Shown piece after piece: positions 1 through 10,118 of a DNA stretch of 64,000 nucleotides. Within the stretch, counting starts at the first letter, position 1; each line of letters begins with the position of its first letter. The notes under the pieces are model-generated. The model saw only the letters and a list, made by a program, of their open reading frames with translations. It was not told the DNA's origin and searched no databases. Source of the DNA: Adiantum capillus-veneris (Eukaryota > Streptophyta > Polypodiopsida > Polypodiales > Pteridaceae); contig CM043942.1 of NCBI GenBank assembly GCA_014529385.2, positions 112,874,141-112,938,140 on the forward strand, in the 5' to 3' direction. The translations under genes were made by a program, and so were the position numbers.

Positions 1-1004
1 CAACTTTGCTAAGCAGGTAAAAATTAAAACCTAGCGCTAGCACTTTCTGGCAGAAGAGGCAGCAGAGTTCCAGCAACTAGCAGTGCACCTTCTCAGCAAG
101 ACCGCTAGAATCCCCTAGCGTTTTCAACCTATCACAAACCAGTGACGTGGCAGGCTGTATATACACACACACTCTCTCCCCTTGGCGTGGCAATTGTTGA
201 AATGCTGACGTGGCAAGCCCGCAAAATCCAGTGGGAAACACGAAAAGCTGACGTGGCACTGGCTGTACGGAATTCCGTGTTTTACGGCAGTGTACGGACG
301 CTGATTTTTCCTATGCAAGCTGGCTGAAAAGCCTACGCAAAAATTGGGAAGAGCTTTTTGAAGCTTATGAGAGTCAAAATTGCTTTATTTGAGGGCTTTT
401 GATTTTCAGCTTTTGGGGCTCTGCTTTTGGCATCCCTTGTACAACCTTTATAAGTGTGGGCAAGGCTCCCACTTCTCAGAGCATCTGGAACAGAGTCTGA
501 GAGTGAGACCCTCCCACTCCCTTGTACTTTGAGTTGCAAATTAATACAAAAAGATATACTGAAAGGGGCGCCAGTCTTCGGGGCCAATATCGTGGGGCCG
601 TGTCGAATCAATTTTTAACTATGAACTGTTTTGAAGTGAATTCCGGTCGTGTCGCGGTAGAATCTTGACTTGGAGTGTCCAAGTTTGTTACACAGCCAAT
701 AGAACCTCTAGCGTTTTTTCATCAGCAGTACCAGAACAGCCTTGGCGTTTTGCAAATCCCAAATCAGGCCTAGCGTTTTTGCACCTTGCTGATAGCATCA
801 ACGTTTTGCAGATTCCCAGCAACAGATCAGCCCCTAGCATCAGCGTTCTCAGTCTCAGCACCTTCATTCACAGTGTCATTCATTTTGTTTGTGTTCATTG
901 CACTCTCTCACTAAAGAACGGAAGGGAGTAAAAGGAACCCTTGAGCACAGTTCAGAGCACTCATCTTGAGCAAAGTTCAACATTCACTTCCGTTGCACTT
1001 TACA
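1..1004 (+). repeat. Family B LTR remnant, left end outside window, split by a solo LTR
   Basis: Bases 1-129 match the middle of the intact B-family LTRs at 2437-3566 and 16038-17173 (same 'ttgctaag', 'ctagcagaagaggcagcag' and 'cttctcagcaa' run). Bases 693-1004 match their 3' part (degenerate 'tagcgttttt'/'cagatcagcc' phrases, 'aaaggaacc(c)ttgag', ending in 'gcactttaca'). A C-family solo LTR lies between. The right edge abuts integrase sequence of a minus-strand gypsy element, so the B LTR probably inserted into that element. Its left target duplication is outside the window. Confidence 0.7.
130..692 (+). mobile_element. Solo LTR, family C, inserted in the B-family LTR
   Basis: This 563-bp LTR starts TATCACAAACC (mutated TG) and ends GTTTGTTACA. 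It matches the LTRs of element C (20271-27493 interrupted; 42453-43006). The flanks are CAACC (125-129) and CAGCC (693-697), a 5-bp target duplication with one mismatch. No internal sequence follows, as expected for a solo LTR. The U3-like part holds three TGACGTGG motifs (143, 206, 249). A GAAAGGGGCGCCAG module near 560 is shared with other LTR families here. Confidence 0.8.
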
Positions 1005-2323
1005 GTGAACGAGGACAAGAACTGCAACTGCGAGCCAATGTTCTCCCAGATTGCCCTCCAAAACAACCTAGTAAACCGGGGATCTCTGTCCAACGCAATG
1101 GACTCAGGCATGCCATATATTCCGAAAATCTGTGCGACAAACAGTTTCGCAATGATCGGGCTTAACTGTCTTCTTTACCGGAATGAAGTGGGTCTGTTTA
1201 CCGAATCTGTCAATGACTGTCCAAACGCCATCATGCCCACTTTGAGTCTTGGGGAGATTAAAGATGAAATTCCACTGCAATGCTTTCCCAAGGGCAGGTG
1301 GGAATGGGTAAAGGCTGTAAGAGTCCGTGTGCCTTATTCTTGTCAAAACTTGACCTTTTAGCACATTAAACAACTACGAACAAAGTCATCCACATCCTTT
1401 TTAAGCCTCGGCCAATAGAAGTAACACTCCACACCCTTCAAGGTGGTATCTATGTTGCGGTGGCCTGTAAAAGGTGGACAATGGTTCTCTGTCAAAACCT
1501 TTTTCCTCAAGGGCTATGTAACACACAACATTGTTTTCCGCATCAAATAGCAATCCCGTATGGAATAGCCAGAAACTGTCTCCCCATCCTGTAATATCAA
1601 CAAAGTTAAGATCCGTGGCGTACTGATCAACCATATTCTCAAAGCTTTTGTGATGAATCACAGAAATAGCTGGAACCAAGAGCTTCCGAGACAATGCATT
1701 TGCCACTCATTTCTTATGTCCTTAAACATGGACAATCTGGAAGTGAAACTGTGACAGGAGGATAGCCCATCGCATTTGCTTTTCCAAAAGCCGCTTCTTT
1801 GACAAGTAGTAGCGTAAACTCTAATGATCCGCAAAGGCTGTACAATCAGCTACAAGTAAATAGTGTCGCCACTGAGTAAGAGTATGGATCACTGCCAATA
1901 GCTCTTTTTCATAAATCTGCGCAACCATTTCAGAACATAAAACATCCTACTCTCATAAGCAATTACATGGCCTGCTTACAACAAGACTGCTCCCAATCTG
2001 CGACCACAAGAATCACAGTAAACTTCAAATGGCTTTTGCAAGTCTGGTAAGGCCAACATGGGTCCATTAGTCAACTTTTCTTTGAGTGTCTCAAAGGTTG
2101 GAATCTCTATCGGTCCCCAAGTAAAAAGGAACTCCTATTTGAGTCAGCACATGCAAAGGAGAAGCTATCTCTACAAATTTCCAAATGAACAACCCATAAT
2201 ATGAGCACAAGCCCAAATAAGCTTCGAACCTCATGAACATTCTTCAAATCATGCCAATAACAAATAGTGTTGATTTTGGTCGGGTCCATCTTTACCCCTG
2301 CTGCTGAGACGATATATCCCAGG
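1005..2323 (-). pseudogene. Ty3/gypsy integrase, RNase H and RT tail, family C copy (C2)
   Basis: Decayed minus-strand pol. Around 1104-1373 it encodes integrase text equivalent to element C ([19 protein letters not shown]). At 1401-1706 is the RNase H/integrase junction region (DQYATDLNF). Around 1800-1930 is RNase H (QIYEKELLAVIH). At 2190-2290 is the end of the RT with MDPTKI followed by NVHEVRSL. Frameshifts and stops break it throughout. The reading resumes beyond a hAT-like insertion at 2324-3918: the RT phrase HFLG/YIVSA is split exactly there. The closest relative in the window is element C (27494-42452). It is certainly non-functional. Confidence 0.85.
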
Positions 2324-3918
2324 CATAGTTACAAGGGACGGAGGGGACGAGGCCTAGGGACACGCGACGGCCGTAACCAGGTCGGGGACGGTGCTGAACG
2401 GCTGGGAACGGGCGGTTGAGCACTTGCCTGGCGAGATGTCACGTGACACATCCCAACCCTATGTGTCCGTGGACAAGCTACACCACAGCAGGGTTCACTC
2501 AGTTCAGTCAAGTCTAGATTAGCAGTGATCTGGCACTTTTGTGAGTCTATTCGTAGACCGTGCATGCCGAGTCACTTAGCATAGATGTATATCCTCCGGT
2601 TGCACATAGCATGATCATCAGTATTCCCTTCAGAATCCAACAGATTCAGTCATGGGAATTTTCCAGTGCATTTAGCCTATTTTCCTATTTTTGGTATTTT
2701 CACTTATTATTTTTAAGTGACTTTCCAACAAAAGTAGGTAGGGCAATTTTGCTAAGTTAATATATAAGCAAACCCAAGTAACACTTTCTAGCAGAAGAGG
2801 TAGTAGGAGCTTCCCGCTCAACAGGCAACTTCTCAGCAATACCCCCCAAAGACCTCTAGCGTTTTTCTATTCCCAGCAATAAAACTCCATCTCTGGCGTT
2901 TTCCTCACTGGCAGTCCTCACCCTCACCCTCAACACCCTAGCGTTAGCAGATTGTGGATCCATTAGCGTTTTGCTAATTCAGCCCATTAGCGTTTTTGTC
3001 CCCAACAAGCCAGCGTTTTTGGCAAGAGGCAGAACCAGCCAGCATTTTTGTTTTCAGCCTCCAACTACATCAGATCCACGCAGATTCCAGCCTATGACAC
3101 AGTAGCAGATCAGCCCCTAGACGGTTGCAGATGTTCCCCCCATTTTCAGCCATAAAAACGTAGCCAAAACAGTCATTTTCAGCCACCGAAACAGTCCTGA
3201 AATTCAGCAATTAGAAGATCTCAGATTTCAGCCATCATGTCGCCGTCGTCGTCATCGGCATAGTCCCATTGCATCAGTCCATTGCATTAGCATTGTACAC
3301 CTTTGTGCAATCAAAGTAGACCACTCTCGCCGACGAGAGTGGGGCCTTCGGAGGAGGGTTTTACAACGTCTCGGTTTCGTATCTCTTCTCTCTCCTTCTC
3401 TCAGTCTCATTCACTTGCACGCACAATATCCACTTACTCTGTTCGTGATCATAGCACTCTCCATAAGACAGAAAACTCTCTCTTTCCCTAAGAACTAAAA
3501 GGAACCTTGAGCAATAAAGATCACTAATCTTGAGAAAATACAACATTCATTCCACTGCACCTTACACGAGAACGCAGGCTGCTGTACCAGGGACGAGCGA
3601 GATGGCAAGGGACGGCCGGCAAGGAACAGACATTTTTCAAAATTTGAATTTTTGGCCGTTTGAAACAATCTCAACAAGCAGCCCAACGTCTTTACATTAG
3701 CACATTTGCGTCTATATGACTCATGCTCTTTGGTCTATTTAGTGTAAATTTGTGGTCAAAGTGATGCTCTATATGTGTGGCATGTGTGTAGATCAAAAAA
3801 TGCCCAAAAAACGCTTTTTTTCTTTTGTCGTTCCAACCCCTGTCCTTGTTTCCTGACTTTTGCCGTTCCCGTCCCCGTCCCCGTCCCCGTCCGCAACCCG
3901 CCGTCCCATGTAACTATG
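2324..3918. mobile_element. hAT-like non-autonomous element (MITE family 2) carrying a solo LTR
   Basis: The ends are near-perfect terminal inverted repeats: CATAGTTACAAGGGACGG at the left, and the complement of CATAGTTACATGGGACGG at the right. The body is rich in ggacggg/gtccccg runs. Flanks are tCCCAGG (2317-2323) and gCCCAGG (3919-3925), an imperfect 7-8-bp target duplication. The insertion splits RT sequence of the minus-strand C2 element. A 1130-bp solo LTR is nested inside, so the element itself is only about 460 bp with no transposase. Relatives lie at 11031-11190, 12047-12220 and probably 47043-47631. Confidence 0.7.
2437..3566 (+). mobile_element. Solo LTR, family B (TSD CGAGA)
   Basis: This 1130-bp LTR begins TGTCACGTGACACATCCCA and ends CACCTTACA. 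It is flanked by a perfect 5-bp duplication, CGAGA, at 2432-2436 and 3567-3571. It matches 16038-17173 along its length. The second half is a run of degenerate 'ctagcgtttttgca.cagatcagcc' phrases, followed by a CT-rich stretch and 'aaaaggaaccttgagcaataaag'. No coding region is seen. The nesting order is C2, then the hAT-like element, then this LTR. Confidence 0.9.
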
Positions 3919-3926
3919 GCCCAGGA

Positions 3927-4384
3927 AGTGTATCTTAGGGAAGAAAAAAAAAATTGCTCTTTTTCGCATTTATAACCAATTTATGCTTCCACAATGCCTG
4001 TAAAACTCTCTGTAAAACTCTCTGAAAATCCCAAAAGTCGTCCTGAAAGCTGTAGACAGCTTTCAGGAGCAATTCACAGCTGATGATAACCACTCTTCAT
4101 TACAAGATAGCTTTCAGGAGCAATTCACAACTGATGATAACCACTCTTCATATCAATTTGGCAAGTAGAACCTTGAAGTCTGTCAAGTATATCATCAATC
4201 CTCGTAATGTGGAAATCTGTTCTAGTTCATCGTTTCTTTATTTTGGCCTCGGCTAACTCTAGAAGGTGGCCGATTCTGTGGAGTACTACCAAGAATCAAT
4301 CATGTGATCTTCAAGACGTGAAGGAGGCGACTCGCCTGGTACGCCCTCAGAGAAACAGTCGGTCTCAACTTGCAAAAAATCTTG
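3927..4384 (-). pseudogene. Deleted remnant of C2 reverse transcriptase
   Basis: Just right of the hAT-like insertion the minus strand reads PKIHFLG, the RT stretch that precedes the insertion point. Compared with element C the distance back to the protease is several hundred bases too short, so most of the RT palm has been deleted. A 51-bp tandem duplication (about 4058-4108 and 4109-4159, containing 'agctttcaggagcaattcac') lies in the remnant. Nothing else coding is seen. Confidence 0.6.
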
Positions 4385-4860
4385 TCATTCCTTTTTGAGG
4401 TCAAACATATTCGACCTTTCAGGGTTCTTTTTTCCATCAAGTACAATCTCTTTGCCCTTCTCATTCATCAAAGTCGCTTTCTTAGCCCAATAGTCAACCA
4501 CGGCGTTGTTCTCATGGTACAAAGGGATTCCTAGGAGGACATCACACCCTTCCAAAGGCATGATATAAAAGTCCTCGTGTCCTATATACCCCTGACAATG
4601 CAAACGAAGTTTGCCAATGACAGGTGTAATGGCAATATCCCAACCGGGTGCCACTAGAACTGCCTCCGCCTGTGGCCTTAGCCTATCGAGCGTAATTCCA
4701 AGTCGAGCCACCAATGAAGTTGGCCTTGGCTCCTCCATCAGAAAAAATAAGGGCTTCCTGATCTTTCACTTTGCCCCATGTGCGGCAAAGTTTTGTGCTT
4801 TCGTTCATTTGATTCGGGACGGTCCCCAAGCAATGTGGTACCATTCCTGCTTTCATCTTT
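4385..4860 (-). pseudogene. Retropepsin-like protease domain of C2
   Basis: The 4385-4738 reading frame matches the protease of element C (29113-29667): GHEDFYIMPLEGCDVLLGIP, YHENNAVVDY and AKKATLMNEKGK. Reading back past a frameshift to about 4860 gives WGKVKDQEALIF followed by SDGGAKANF, the active-site region, where the usual DSG appears as SDGG. The protease would mature the Gag-Pol polyprotein of a Ty3/gypsy element; this copy is broken. Confidence 0.8.
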
Positions 4861-5503
4861 CCTTTTTGCGCTCAACTGCTGCTCTGTAATTTTCTGGCTT
4901 ATCTTCTGGTGGTCCTCTAGTTCGTCTTCTGTTCAAGAGTTCTGTCCGGCTCTTCCTCCGAGCACAGGTTCCGCTTTTCTACGCTCGTCTGTCCTTTCAA
5001 CTTTCCTCCCGACCTGAGAGGAGAAGCAATGGCCTCACCCCATCTCGAGTAAATCTCATCAATATGGTAATTCTTCAGGTGTTTCGCAAGTCTCGGGTCT
5101 CTGGAGTACTTGATCAATCTTTTCACATGTATCAACCTACAATTGATGTTTGTAATCTGGTCTCGCAAAATTTTCCACCAAGAATCTGTCCAAGTCTACA
5201 TTCTTTTCTTCAGTTCCCGAGCCGGATTTCAACTTTTCTTTTGCCTGCTCACCTAGAGGTGTTATCTCTGTCATATTCTCCGAGAGAACCTATGAGTAAT
5301 CTGGAATTCGTTATGGCTTATGCCTTGTAAGACAGAGCCATGAAGACGGAAGCGCGTCCCATGCACGATGTACGAAGGGTGGGAGTGGCTAGTAAGTCCG
5401 GGGTCGGGGCATAAAGATTTTGAACTCCGGGGTCGGGGCACCAAGATTCTTTCAAAAAAACTTGCATGTGCTGCATTCTTCGTAGAGGACGAATCGTTCT
5501 ATG
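4861..5503 (-). pseudogene. Gag/leader remnant of C2
   Basis: This stretch lies between the protease remnant and the primer-binding site of the minus-strand C2 element, where gag and the untranslated leader should be. One open stretch (4917-5168 minus) is basic and polar but shows no zinc knuckle. A repeated 'gggtcggggca' phrase occurs near 5400-5445. The length is well short of the gag region of element C, so deletion is likely. Confidence 0.4.
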
Positions 5504-5515
5504 CTCTGATACCAC
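5504..5515 (-). other. Primer-binding site (initiator Met-tRNA type) of C2
   Basis: The plus strand reads gctctgatacca, so the minus strand has TGGTATCAGAGC directly after the LTR end TGTTACAG. This is the usual complement of plant initiator tRNA-Met in LTR retrotransposons and sets C2 on the minus strand. Confidence 0.9.
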
Positions 5516-6105
5516 TGTAACATGCTTGGACACTCCACAGAAAGCAATAGCAACACACGAACAGAAACTTCATAATCATTGAACTTTAATAGAGAGAGAG
5601 ATAGAGAGAGGGGAGAGAGAGCCCAGCGTAAGTCCGTGTCCAAAGGTATTGGCCCCAAAGTCTGACGCCCCTTTCGGTATTTATTTTTCATTAATCATTG
5701 CAAAGTACAACACTCGAGGGACCTCTGCTCTCAGACTCTACGTCCAAATGCCCTACAGAGTGAGGCCCTAGGGGCTCTTATAAAGTTTACAAGGGATGCC
5801 TAAAGCAGAGCCCCAAAAGCAGTTAACTCAAAAGCATCTTGTCCAAAAACTGCCCAAAAAGCAGTCAGCACGATTAGCAGAAATCCGTACAATCTGCCAC
5901 ATCAGCAGCTCTCAGCTCAAAATGTGGAAACCCGTATTGTCTTCCACGTCAGCACGTCAACGCGAATTCCAAAAAATCCGTACAAATGTCCACGTCAGCA
6001 TGTCCGTACAGCACACTGTCACGTCATTACTTACTGTCCGCGGGTGGTCATGCCACGTCATCAGGTTGTGTCCGAGCAGTACCGCCACGTCATGAGTTTG
6101 TGACA
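5516..6105 (-). repeat. 5' LTR of C2 (family C)
   Basis: A 590-bp LTR. On the minus strand it starts TGTCACAAACTCATGACGTGG and ends GTGTCCAAGCATGTTACA, matching the C-family LTRs. It contains the module tattggccccaaagtctgacg followed by cccctttcggtat (about 5650-5690), and four CCACGTCA motifs (5944, 5990, 6053, 6085), denser than in the other copies. A GA tract sits at 5590-5620. Sequence right of 6105 is the tail of a family I LTR, so C2 appears to have inserted into an I-type LTR. Confidence 0.85.
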
Positions 6106-6257
6106 CCAAGGCTAGGGGCAGTGCTCTCTTTGGGTGGAACTCCGCCACTCCCCATCTCGTGTGTCGTGCATCTCTTTCAGTTCAGTTGTTATTTGAAGTG
6201 CTTAAAGTTGTTCAATCTATTCTTTTTCGTTGGCATGTGGTGCCCTTCCCCGTGACA
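6106..6257 (+). repeat. 3' tail of a family I LTR
   Basis: Matches the end of the LTR at 61123-61920: 'ggtggaactccgccactcc', 'cagttcagttgttatttgaagtgcttaaagttgttca', 'tggtgccc' and terminal TGACA. Only the tail is present; the rest was displaced or lost when C2 inserted. Confidence 0.7.
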
Positions 6258-7011
6258 ATCTGCAAGTTGGCTAGGATTAGGCTCACGGAGTCCTAACCAC
6301 CGGGTCTTCACTGGCTTGATACGTCCGCAATTTGTGACAGTACCCAAGCATGTAAATTCCATGCATTGAAGTTACAAAGTGTCAAGAGATCAAGACCTTC
6401 AATTATCTCCAAGTTTTGGTTGTACATCCACCACAATGACCCATCCAAGTTCGCGAAACACTTGGGTGTAGAAGTTTGAAGGCTTAATATCTCGAATGGT
6501 CAGTTGACATTCAAGCTGGCATGCAAGATTTCCATACACGACTTGCTCAAGTACTCATGACACTGAAAAAATTGTACGAATGTTTTGCCAATGTGCTCTC
6601 TAGCTGACTAGTTAAGAAATGGGTTGTGCACTTGTCGTTAGAGCATGCAAGGAGCAACGTAGTGACTTCTCCTTTTAGCTGCAAAACTTCAACCATTCAG
6701 AGGCTTCTTGGGTTTGGTGGGATCTCAATTATGACAGGGTTTTGTCTTTGATGGTCATAAGTTTTGCTTACCTTTGAGTTTATGCAAACACCTAGAATGT
6801 TGTTTTTTTCTAGGTGCAAACCTCCAAATACCTAGAAATGGATACCATATGGTTATCTGGGTATTTAGGCCCTAGTTTAATCTTAAATAAAGCTTTTTAT
6901 CTATCAGTTTTTATATCAATAAAATCATAACCTCTACATAGCCAATTGATAATGCATATCACTTCAGTTCACCAAGAATGTACTTCATAGCGAGCCGACA
7001 CATATCAGCAA
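6258..7011. other. No gene recognised
   Basis: About 750 bases downstream of an LTR tail with no open reading frame of note, no repeat shared with the rest of the window that I can see, and no tRNA-like fold. It may be decayed retroelement leader or host intergenic sequence. Confidence 0.3.
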
Positions 7012-7149
7012 TCACCAGAAGCTGAACTTGATATGTCGCTGGCCAGCAGTGACATAATCAAAGGCAATATCAAGAACCTCATCTGGGTCTATGTGCAATA
7101 CATTTGCCGAATCCCGCAAAGCCGACCCGAGCTCCCAATGGGTCTTTCC
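7012..7149 (-). CDS. Possible terminal exon of an unidentified host gene
   Basis: The minus strand reads ACTTTAG|GGAAAGACC, a plausible 3' splice site, followed by 45 open codons and a TGA. The peptide (GKTHWELGSALRDS... then HIDPDEVLDIAFDYVTAGQ, ending KFSFW) has natural amino-acid composition and does not match the gypsy proteins in this window. I do not recognise the family. It could be part of the same transcript as the minus-strand stretches at 7947-8021 and 8820-9312, but intervening exons are not established. A chance open stretch or a decayed pseudogene is possible. Confidence 0.3.
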   Translation of the reverse strand, partial: GKTHWELGSALRDSANVLHIDPDEVLDIAFDYVTAGQRHIKFSFW

Positions 7150-7946
7150 CTAAAGTGTACAAAGAAATCTTTATTCATATTATCAGCTTTGGATATCCCT
7201 GTAGATTCTGGAGCGTGATAGGTGAACTCCGATTTGTCCTTTTGTACACGAGTTCCAGAGTAGCTCGCAAGGCATCCAATATAGGTACACAGTACCCACA
7301 ATATAGCAATGTATCAGCAGCATGCTACTGATCCGACAATTCCAGCCCCACGCCTGCCGACACAACCATCTGCAAGCAAAGGAACTAAGAAATCCGACAC
7401 CACAAGCAAAGTTTGTCTCAGTACAAAACAAGAACAAGGAGCAAAAGGCAACCCTGCCAAATAAATCTGGAAAGCTCAAAATGTTGCCTGACAAAATCCC
7501 CAACAGTCACAGGACTACCAACAGATATATATGAAACAGAGACACCTGCAGTCCATGACAAATTGGAATCAGAGCTAGTCCCCTGGGGCAGTCCATCCAG
7601 CCCATTACCAAGAAGTACAAAAGAACGAAGCCAAAGTGGCCTAACTTAATCGTGTATATCAAATTGGTTATACCCCGAAAATCACTCCAAAAAGCTATAA
7701 GCTTCTTTGCCTGCCAATCAAGGTGGCATATGAGATTAATAGGATAAACCATTGTGAAGGGGTATAATGCCATGTAATGTTCCCCTAAGCAAGCATGAAA
7801 AGCATAGTAGTGTGGGAGCAGTGGGCCTTGCTGCCTAGAGGAGCTGGATGAAGAGTCCCATTGAGGATATGGGCATTGCTGCCTGGAGGAGCTGGCTTAA
7901 GTGTCCCATTGATTCTGTAGAGTATGCAGAAACTCAATCCGGCTAC

Positions 7947-8021
7947 CTGTGAGGGTATGGGCAGTGGTGGTACTGTGCAAGGTTCAGCACTCAGCACATG
8001 CAAAGTATCCATGAAGTGAGA
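7947..8021 (-). CDS. Possible 75-nt internal exon
   Basis: Flanked on the minus strand by CATCTGCAG (3' splice-like) and CAG|GTAGCC (5' splice-like), with 25 in-phase codons (SHFMDTLHVLSAEPCTVPPL, then PIPSQ). The length is divisible by three. The next intron-like stretch downstream (about 7850-7930) contains a near-duplicate block ('aggagctgg...gtcccattga' twice). The function is unknown. Support is only the splice-like edges and the uninterrupted phase. Confidence 0.25.
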
Positions 8022-8819
8022 CTGCAGATGGTAATACAGAAGTAAACATGGTGTGCATCTGGATTCTGCCCCCTCAAAAGATGTTATCCAGGAAACTCTC
8101 AGAGCCCGCAGACCAGCCCCTAAGTGTCAAAGCCATAATGTAGACCCCATCTAACACATGAGTGCACAGACAGCTCTCAATACAATATGGGCGTGGGGGT
8201 ATATCAATATGGGCATGGAGGTACTCCAGTACACCAACAGTGAAATAAATAGGTCGGATCAAACCCTGTTTCTCTAGCCAAGTGCCAACCAGAAAACCCA
8301 GGTGTAGAAGCATTCACATGGAATAAGAGATGTGTTGACTGACTTAAAGTCCTAAATGCCAGACCCAAAATGGCGATAGAATGAATGGGAGTGCTTCTGA
8401 GCAAGGCAATGGAAGAACCATTTATGTTACTGTGGTTCAAGGAGAAGAAGAACATGCCTGCCAATGTGAAAAACCTCATTTAAAAAAGAGACCATGACTC
8501 CTACAGACTGTGGAGAGGGCCAGCACGACTCCCCCAGGCCCCAAAGCATCTCAGCCAGTGGAAGAGCCTCCCATATCCATAGGCACCAGCTTTTAACCCC
8601 TCGTTTGTATGGAAGATAGGGCAAATGCAAGATCCCCACTAAACCGTCTACCCAAATAGGCTGTCTTGTAAAAATAGGGAGACGCAAGTGCCTACTGTTA
8701 TCAAATGAAGTCCACTACAGTGATGCAAGCGCACTGAATTCCATCAGGTCCACATAAGGAGCCTCCCTTATCAAAATTATAATCATCAAACAAGTGACAC
8801 ATACAGATTATCACGTACT
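8022..8819. other. Intron-like or decayed sequence between possible exons
   Basis: Minus-strand open stretches exist (8074-8313, containing RGWSAGSESFLDNIF; 8427-8687), but I could not fix splice edges or a shared frame with the neighbours. No transposon protein, LTR or tandem repeat was recognised. Confidence 0.25.
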
Positions 8820-9064
8820 CTATGATTTCAAATCAGGCAGCAGGACTTCATGGTAAAACAGCACATCCAAACAGTCGAAATAAATTGATCTATTTCCTTC
8901 CCATAAACTATCAAATCCTGCAACAAATAGAGGCATAAAAGAGAACAAATTAGTGCTACCTTTTGGCATAAACTTCCGTTGTGCTGCAGGATGTCCACTA
9001 TAAATTAACTCCAACCAAAGTTCTCTCATGAGGTGAGGTGAACGAACCATATTTCTATGATTTA
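8820..9064 (-). CDS. Possible exon(s) of an unidentified host gene
   Basis: If the 3' splice site GAACAG|TAAATC at 9065 is used, the reading joins in phase to the upstream stretch 9144-9312 and continues NMVRSPHLMRELWLELIYSG, HPAAQRKFMPK. It then runs either directly through, or past a 42-nt GTAGCAC...TTGCAG stretch, into GFDSLWEGNRSIYFD and a stop. Both readings keep frame, because 42 is a multiple of three. A 42-nt intron would be short for a plant. I know no family for this peptide. Confidence 0.3.
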
Positions 9065-9143
9065 CTGTTCAAAACAATGATGTCAACAGCAAGCACACCT
9101 TGCACAAATATGTTAAACATAAAGGTAAGCTCACAGATAGAAC

Positions 9144-9312
9144 CTTTGTCGAACTCCCAAACTGCTGTTTTTCTGCCAGGATAGCTTGTTTCATCCTCAT
9201 AGAAAGTAATGTAGTTTACACGGGTATCACGGGACATATTTGGCACGATATCAGTACCCAGTAGGTGCTCATAGTTGATAACTTCTTGTACATCAGAACC
9301 ATCATGAGAAGT
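9144..9312 (-). CDS. Possible exon of an unidentified host gene
   Basis: A 169-nt minus-strand stretch begins after TTTCTGCAG and ends at AAAG|GTTCT. It encodes TSHDGSDVQEVINYEHLLG, then DIVPNMSRDTRVNYITFYED, then ETSYPGRKTAVWEFDK. The peptide is acidic and polar, quite unlike the hydrophobic translation of the rest of the surrounding 163-codon frame, which suggests the remainder is intron. The reading continues in phase into 9064-8820. No known domain was recognised. Confidence 0.35.
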
Positions 9313-9889
9313 CTGCAGAAAGTAACGGACTTGTGAGAGCTTCAAAAGAGTATGCAATGAACTTGATAAAGATGCAGACGGACACCAAAACAAAGAAAAA
9401 CAAATTTCTTGGATGAAATTGGATGTGGCCAGATAAAATAGCAAAGAAGACACAGACAGTTGAAGAAAACGCAGGGTGAAGTTAATGCTTATATTCCCAC
9501 CAACACTAATACACCCTCCAAGACAAATATGCAATGAGGAGGCCACTGAAAATATACCAGTCCATCTATTGAGAAAAGAGGCAATAAACTATATGCAGTT
9601 CTTAGTCTACATGAAGAGCAAATTTGACAAAACCTTCGAATTTCAAGCAGCTTGCCATAACTTAACAAAAAAAGAAGTTGCCTTGAAGGGGGGAAAATAG
9701 GTAAAAGCAGCCATTTTGCAACTAAGGGATATATATTCCGTAGATATGTAGCTTGATGAGCTACCCAATTCAAGTGCTTCATCTACAAAGCATCCCCAAT
9801 ATTCTTCAAGACCCAAGCTAAACCTGGATAGAAATAGGTCTTACATCTGGGTCCTAGCTACCTATAAATTAAAGGCATATGTACCAGTT
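9313..9889. other. No gene recognised
   Basis: AT-rich sequence upstream (minus sense) of the possible exons. Open frames here translate to hydrophobic low-quality peptides, as intron or intergenic DNA would. No repeat shared with other parts of the window was seen. Confidence 0.3.
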
Positions 9890-10080
9890 GTAACTTAGAT
9901 TATGGTCAGTGGTCTCACCCGACCCTTGTAAAAATACGAGGGGTATTACTCTGGCATTTGAAACGGAATTAGTCTCTCAGCGTAAACTAAAGAAAAAGTG
10001 GAAAGTCTGTCCATTTTATTGTGCTTCTTTTTGAGTTGTATTATTGATCCCCGTTGGCACGTGGTGCCAATCGCTTACAG
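9890..10080 (+). repeat. LTR 3' tail
   Basis: It ends 'gttggcacgtggtgccaatcgcttacag', resembling the tail of the I-type LTRs ('tggtacgtggtgcccgccttgtgaca'), and is followed directly by a primer-binding site. It includes 'cccttgtaaaaatacgaggggtatt', which may be the promoter/polyadenylation part. The left border could not be fixed. Confidence 0.5.
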
Positions 10081-10092
10081 TGGTATCAGATC
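10081..10092 (+). other. Primer-binding site, initiator Met type
   Basis: TGGTATCAGATC differs at one base from TGGTATCAGAGC and sits right after the LTR-like end. It marks a plus-strand LTR element whose leader continues to the right and was later split by a MITE at 10119-10502. Confidence 0.75.
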
Positions 10093-10118
10093 TCACATAT
10101 CTCTCTTGTCCTCACAAG

